NCBI GenBank assembly: GCA_004357365.1
Contig: SMVT01000020.1
Location: 1-10,797, forward strand
Direction: 5' to 3'
DNA from: Nitrospina sp.
GTDB lineage: Bacteria; Nitrospinota; Nitrospinia; Nitrospinales; Nitrospinaceae
Length of the DNA stretch: 10,797 bases
The translations under genes were made by a program, and so were the position numbers. Positions 7,994-10,797 of this stretch are shown piece by piece; the first letter of the stretch is position 1, and each line of letters begins with the position of its first letter. The notes under the pieces are model-generated. The model was given only the letters and a program-made list of their open reading frames with translations, was not told the DNA's origin and ran no database searches.

Positions 7994-9748
7994 ATGAGCC
8001 ATCCGAATCAAAACAAATACGATCTCGATACCCTCCGCCACAGTTGCGCCCACCTGATGGCGCAGGCGGTCAAACAACTGTATCCGGAAACCAAGATCAC
8101 CATCGGTCCGGTGATCGAGGACGGGTTTTTCTACGACTTTCACCGCGAGGAACCGTTCAAGCCGGAAGATTTGAAAAAGATCGAGCAGCGGATGCACAAA
8201 ATCGCCAACGACGCGCTGGAGATCAAGCGCATCGAGCTGTCGCCCGAGGCCGCGAAGGACCTGTTCAATGACATGGGCGAAAACTTCAAGGTGGAGATCA
8301 TCGAGGATTTCGCCGAAGGGGAAATCGTTTCCGCCTACACGCAGGGCGATTTCACCGACCTGTGCCGCGGCCCGCACGTGGACAACACAAAGGACCTGAA
8401 GGTGTTCAAACTGTTGCACGCGTCCGCCGCCTACTGGCGCGGCGACGAGCGCAACCCGGTTCTGCAGCGCATCTACGGCACTGCCTGGCACGACAAAAAG
8501 GAATTGAAGGACTACCTCCACCGCCTGGAGGAAGCCAAGAAGCGCGATCACCGCAAGCTCGGCAAGGAGCTGGACCTGTACTCGGTGTCGGAGGAGGTCG
8601 GTCCGGGGCTGATTTTGTGGCATCCCAAGGGCGCGCGCATCCGCTACCTGATAGAGGAGTTCTGGAAGAAGGAGCATTACAAAAACGGCTACGAACTGGT
8701 GTACACGCCGCACACCGCCAAGATCGATCTCTGGAAAACCAGCGGGCATATCGAGTTCTATAAGGATAGTATTTTTTCGCCGATGGAGATCGAGGGCAAG
8801 GAATACATCATGAAGCCGATGAACTGCCCGTTCCATATCCAGATTTACAAAACCCGCCTGCGCAGTTATCGCGATCTGCCCCTGCGCTGGGCGGAACTGG
8901 GCACGGTGTACCGCTACGAGCGTTCCGGCGTCATGCACGGCTTGTTGCGCGTGCGCGGGTTCACCCAGGACGATGCCCATCTGTTCTGCCGTCAGGACCA
9001 GCTGGAGGATGAAGTCGCGAAGGTACTCAAATTCGTGTTGTACATTCTGCGCTCGTTCGGGTTCCGGGAGTACAAGGTGTTTTTGAGCACCCGCCCGGAA
9101 AAATCCGTGGGCTCCGACGAGGACTGGGAAACCGCGACGGCGGCGCTGGCGGCCGCGCTCAAGCGGTCCGAGTTGCCGTACGAGGTGGACCCCGGCGAGG
9201 GCGTGTTCTACGGACCCAAGATCGACATCAAGATCAAGGACAGCCTCAACCGGTACTGGCAGGTGTCCACTATCCAGGTCGACTTCAACCTGCCGGAGCG
9301 GTTCAAGATGACTTATATCGGCGAGGACAGCAACAAGCACCGGCCGATCATGATCCACCGGGCGCTCATGGGCTCACTGGAACGGTTCTTCGGTTGCCTG
9401 ATCGAGCATTATGCCGGGGCGTTTCCGGTATGGCTGGCCCCGGTGCAGGTGATCCTGCTGCCGATTACCGACAGCCAGGGGCCCTACACCGAAGAGCTGG
9501 CTTCGCGCCTCGAGGAGCAGGGCATTCGGGTTGAAAAAGACTTGCGAAATGAAAAGATTGGGTTCAAGATAAGGGCAGCACAACTCAATAAAATCCCTTA
9601 TATGCTGGTTTTAGGCGACCAGGAAGTGCAGGCCAAAACCGTGGCGGTGAGGAAGCGCAAATCCAGGGAAACCCGGGTGATGCCCCTGGAGGATTTCCTC
9701 AATGAGTTGCATCGACTGATCGACACCAAAGCGGTCGATTCCGAATAA
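7994..9748 (+). CDS. thrS: Threonyl-tRNA synthetase without TGS domain
   Basis: ThrRS charges tRNA-Thr and edits mischarged Ser-tRNA. From ATG 7994 the protein has 584 residues. The editing domain is present, with HSCAH (His16, His20) and CRGPH (Cys124, His128). The class II catalytic core has Zn ligands Cys278 (MKPMNC), His329 (QDDAH) and His455 (MIHRAL), and motif 2 Arg307 (YRYERSG). The C-terminal anticodon domain begins at about 480 (LAPVQVILLP). The N-terminal TGS domain of about 60 residues found in E. coli ThrRS (642 aa) is absent, a known variant. ATG 7994 has weak AGGTG at 7981. ATG 7964 (in frame, 10 codons longer) has AGAGG, but that signal is folded in a hairpin. The reading frame stays open back through the tRNA gene but cannot be coding there. 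infC follows after 22 bases. Confidence 0.95.
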   Translation: MSHPNQNKYDLDTLRHSCAHLMAQAVKQLYPETKITIGPVIEDGFFYDFHREEPFKPEDLKKIEQRMHKIANDALEIKRIELSPEAAKDLFNDMGENFKVEIIEDFAEGEIVSAYTQGDFTDLCRGPHVDNTKDLKVFKLLHASAAYWRGDERNPVLQRIYGTAWHDKKELKDYLHRLEEAKKRDHRKLGKELDLYSVSEEVGPGLILWHPKGARIRYLIEEFWKKEHYKNGYELVYTPHTAKIDLWKTSGHIEFYKDSIFSPMEIEGKEYIMKPMNCPFHIQIYKTRLRSYRDLPLRWAELGTVYRYERSGVMHGLLRVRGFTQDDAHLFCRQDQLEDEVAKVLKFVLYILRSFGFREYKVFLSTRPEKSVGSDEDWETATAALAAALKRSELPYEVDPGEGVFYGPKIDIKIKDSLNRYWQVSTIQVDFNLPERFKMTYIGEDSNKHRPIMIHRALMGSLERFFGCLIEHYAGAFPVWLAPVQVILLPITDSQGPYTEELASRLEEQGIRVEKDLRNEKIGFKIRAAQLNKIPYMLVLGDQEVQAKTVAVRKRKSRETRVMPLEDFLNELHRLIDTKAVDSE

Positions 9749-9749
9749 T
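9720..9749 (+). promoter_or_regulatory. Possible promoter of infC inside the thrS 3' end
   Basis: TCGACA (9720-9725) and AATAAT (9744-9749) are separated by 18 bases, each 5/6 to consensus. The match could be chance, but internal infC promoters within thrS are known in E. coli. Confidence 0.25.
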
Positions 9750-9756
9750 TCTTAAC

Positions 9757-9773
9757 AAGGAGACCCTTACATT
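9757..9773 (+). promoter_or_regulatory. infC ribosome binding site and ATT start
   Basis: AAGGAGA (9757-9763) is the best Shine-Dalgarno in the cluster. It lies exactly seven bases before ATT 9771. The first in-frame GTG (9786) is 22 bases away, too far to be served by it. The site therefore decides for the ATT start. Confidence 0.8.
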
Positions 9774-10316
9774 AAGAAACAAAGAGTGAACCAGATGATC
9801 CGTGTCAAGGAAGTCACCGTTATTGGCACGGACGGGGAGCAATTGGGCAATTTCCCCACCCGGGAGGCCATCGCCTTGGCCCAGGATCAGGATTTGGATT
9901 TGGTCGAAGTGTCACCGAATGCCAACCCACCGGTTTGCCGCATCATGGATTGGGGCAAACACAAATACAAACAAAATAAACGGGCCCACGAAGCCAAGAA
10001 AAATCAAAAGGTTATCCACGTCAAGGAAGTCAAGTTCCGGCCCAATACCGACCGGCACGACTTCGATTTCAAAATCAAGCACCTGCAGCGGTTCCTGGAG
10101 GCCGGGGACAAGGCCAAAGTGGTGATCTTTTTCAAGGGCCGCGAGATCGTCCACCGGACCGGCGGCACAAAGATCCTTCAGCGCATCGCCGAAGCGGTGG
10201 AAGACATCAGTACCATCGAACAGTCCCCGAAGCAGGAGGGACGGCATCTGACCATGATTCTGGTTTCCAAGGGGAAAAAGAAGGAAATCAAAAGCGCCAC
10301 CGTAGCGGAGAGTTGA
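9771..10316 (+). CDS. infC: Translation initiation factor IF-3, AUU start
   Basis: IF-3 binds the 30S subunit, prevents premature 50S joining and proofreads the start codon and initiator tRNA. The protein has 181 residues. From the ATT start it reads (M)KKQRVNQMIRVKEV, restoring the family's basic RVNxxIR N-terminus. The N-domain is visible as EQLGNFPTREAIALAQ, DLDLVEVSPNANPPVCRIMD and GKHKYKQNK, then the Lys-rich linker. The C-domain is KEVKFRPNTDRHDFDFKIKH, RFLEAGDKAKVVIFFKGREI and ILQRIAEAVEDI. The rare AUU codon is known from E. coli infC, where IF-3 represses its own synthesis by rejecting it; the same loop is expected here. The usual GTG 9786 call would cut off five basic residues. It follows thrS by 22 bases, and the stop overlaps a promoter for rpmI. 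Confidence 0.93.
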   Translation: MKKQRVNQMIRVKEVTVIGTDGEQLGNFPTREAIALAQDQDLDLVEVSPNANPPVCRIMDWGKHKYKQNKRAHEAKKNQKVIHVKEVKFRPNTDRHDFDFKIKHLQRFLEAGDKAKVVIFFKGREIVHRTGGTKILQRIAEAVEDISTIEQSPKQEGRHLTMILVSKGKKKEIKSATVAES

Positions 10317-10341
10317 CTCCACAGGGTTCTTCAGGTATGAT
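10313..10341 (+). promoter_or_regulatory. Internal promoter for rpmI-rplT
   Basis: TTGACT (10313-10318), which contains the infC TGA stop, is followed after the optimal 17 bases by TATGAT (10336-10341). Both hexamers match consensus at 5/6. Transcription would start near 10348, about 20 bases before rpmI and just ahead of its GGAGA. It would let the two ribosomal proteins be made independently of thrS-infC. Confidence 0.6.
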
Positions 10342-10367
10342 GGCCGGTTTCCGCTGGAGATTAGACA

Positions 10368-10562
10368 ATGCCTAAAATGAAAACCAACAGGGGTGCGGCC
10401 AAGCGTTTCCGGAAAACGGCCACCGGTAAAATCAGGCGCAACCGCGCCCTCACCAGCCACATCCTGACCAGCAAAACGACCAAACGCAAACGTAATTTAA
10501 GGCACAGCAAGATCATGGCCCCCGGGGATGCCAAGCGCATTCATACGCTTCTGCCGTATTAA
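10368..10562 (+). CDS. rpmI: 50S ribosomal protein L35
   Basis: The protein has 64 residues, the normal L35 length, and is highly basic. It starts with the signature MPKMKTNRGAAKRFRKTATG and continues KIRRNRALTSHILTSKTTKR, ending with MAPGDAKRIHTLLPY. L35 is a small protein of the large ribosomal subunit. GGAGA (10356-10360) lies seven bases before the ATG. It follows infC by 51 bases and precedes rplT by 12, the standard order. Confidence 0.98.
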   Translation: MPKMKTNRGAAKRFRKTATGKIRRNRALTSHILTSKTTKRKRNLRHSKIMAPGDAKRIHTLLPY

Positions 10563-10574
10563 CAGGAGAGATTC

Positions 10575-10797
10575 ATGTCCAGAGCCATCAATGGAACCGT
10601 GTCGCGAAGGAGAAGGAAAAAAGTTATTCGCATGGCCAAGGGGTTTCGCAGCGTCCGTAGCCGCGTGTTCCGCAAGGCGCGGGAGTCGGTGGAAAAAGCG
10701 CTGTTATATGCCTATCGCGACCGGCGCACGCGCAAACGGGATTTCAGGCGGTTGTGGATCGCCCGCATCAATGCCGCGGTCCGCGCTGACGGGATGA
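10575..10797 (+). CDS. rplT: 50S ribosomal protein L20, 3' end beyond window
   Basis: The first 74 codons are present. L20 binds 23S rRNA early in assembly of the large subunit, and in several bacteria it represses the rpmI-rplT mRNA. Family landmarks are RRRRKKVIRMAKGFRSVRSR, KALLYAYRDRRTRKRDFRRL and WIARINAAVRADGM, at the same spacing as E. coli L20. AGGAGAG (10564-10570) lies four bases before the ATG. The first residues, MSRAINGTVSR, are slightly unusual against the common MARVKRG start. About 40 C-terminal residues are missing because the window ends. Confidence 0.97.
   Translation, partial: MSRAINGTVSRRRRKKVIRMAKGFRSVRSRVFRKARESVEKALLYAYRDRRTRKRDFRRLWIARINAAVRADGM

Noticed and set aside
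7877..9358. 493-residue minus-strand reading frame
   Set aside because: It is antisense to thrS and overlaps the tRNA; composition is typical of a reversed GC-rich frame.
9749..9770. L20-type autoregulatory leader before infC
   Set aside because: Only 22 bases separate thrS from infC, too short for the known leader structures.

Overview
The window looks like ordinary chromosomal DNA of a Gram-negative bacterium of moderately high GC. Supporting signs are a lipoprotein signal with a cysteine lipobox, inner-membrane-anchored TPR proteins, sigma70-type promoters and the thrS-infC-rpmI-rplT gene order. A Nitrospinota- or deltaproteobacteria-like source fits the general flavour, but that is a guess from memory and not a computed placement.

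Layout: (1) On the minus strand, from 1336 leftwards and off the window edge, lies a TPR lipoprotein with a long Pro/Ala/Glu-rich tail. This gene is interrupted by nothing, but it carries an 11-base A tract. (2) A 245-bp divergent spacer holds a promoter, a TPP riboswitch aptamer, an AT-rich hairpin and an intrinsic terminator. (3) The thiamin operon follows: thiS, thiG, a ThiE/TenI-family gene and thiC (1582-5255). It makes the thiazole and pyrimidine halves of thiamin and is controlled by TPP through transcription attenuation. thiF, thiO/thiH and thiD are not in the window. (4) An AT-rich gene for a membrane-anchored coiled-coil/TPR protein (5490-6686) sits between two mirrored sets of short repeats: an outer 16-bp inverted pair, a middle C/G-rich hairpin and an inner REP-like element. 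It looks like a later arrival. (5) A second small membrane-anchored TPR protein (6979-7551) has its own promoter. (6) A strong promoter drives tRNA-Val(GAC), and with no visible terminator the transcript probably runs on into thrS. (7) The translation cluster thrS-infC-rpmI-rplT runs to the right edge, with rplT cut off.

How the parts work together: regions 3 and 7 are housekeeping loci whose regulation is readable from sequence. These signals are the TPP aptamer plus terminator, the rare AUU start of infC (the classic IF3 self-control signal), a G/C-only hairpin in the thrS leader, and an internal promoter overlapping the infC stop that can feed rpmI-rplT separately. ThrRS has no N-terminal TGS domain, and the ThiE/TenI protein lacks both Mg-binding aspartates of classical ThiE. 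I found no CRISPR array, transposase, integrase, phage gene or recognisable defence system. The most unusual parts are the repeat-framed AT-rich TPR gene and the regulatory leaders.
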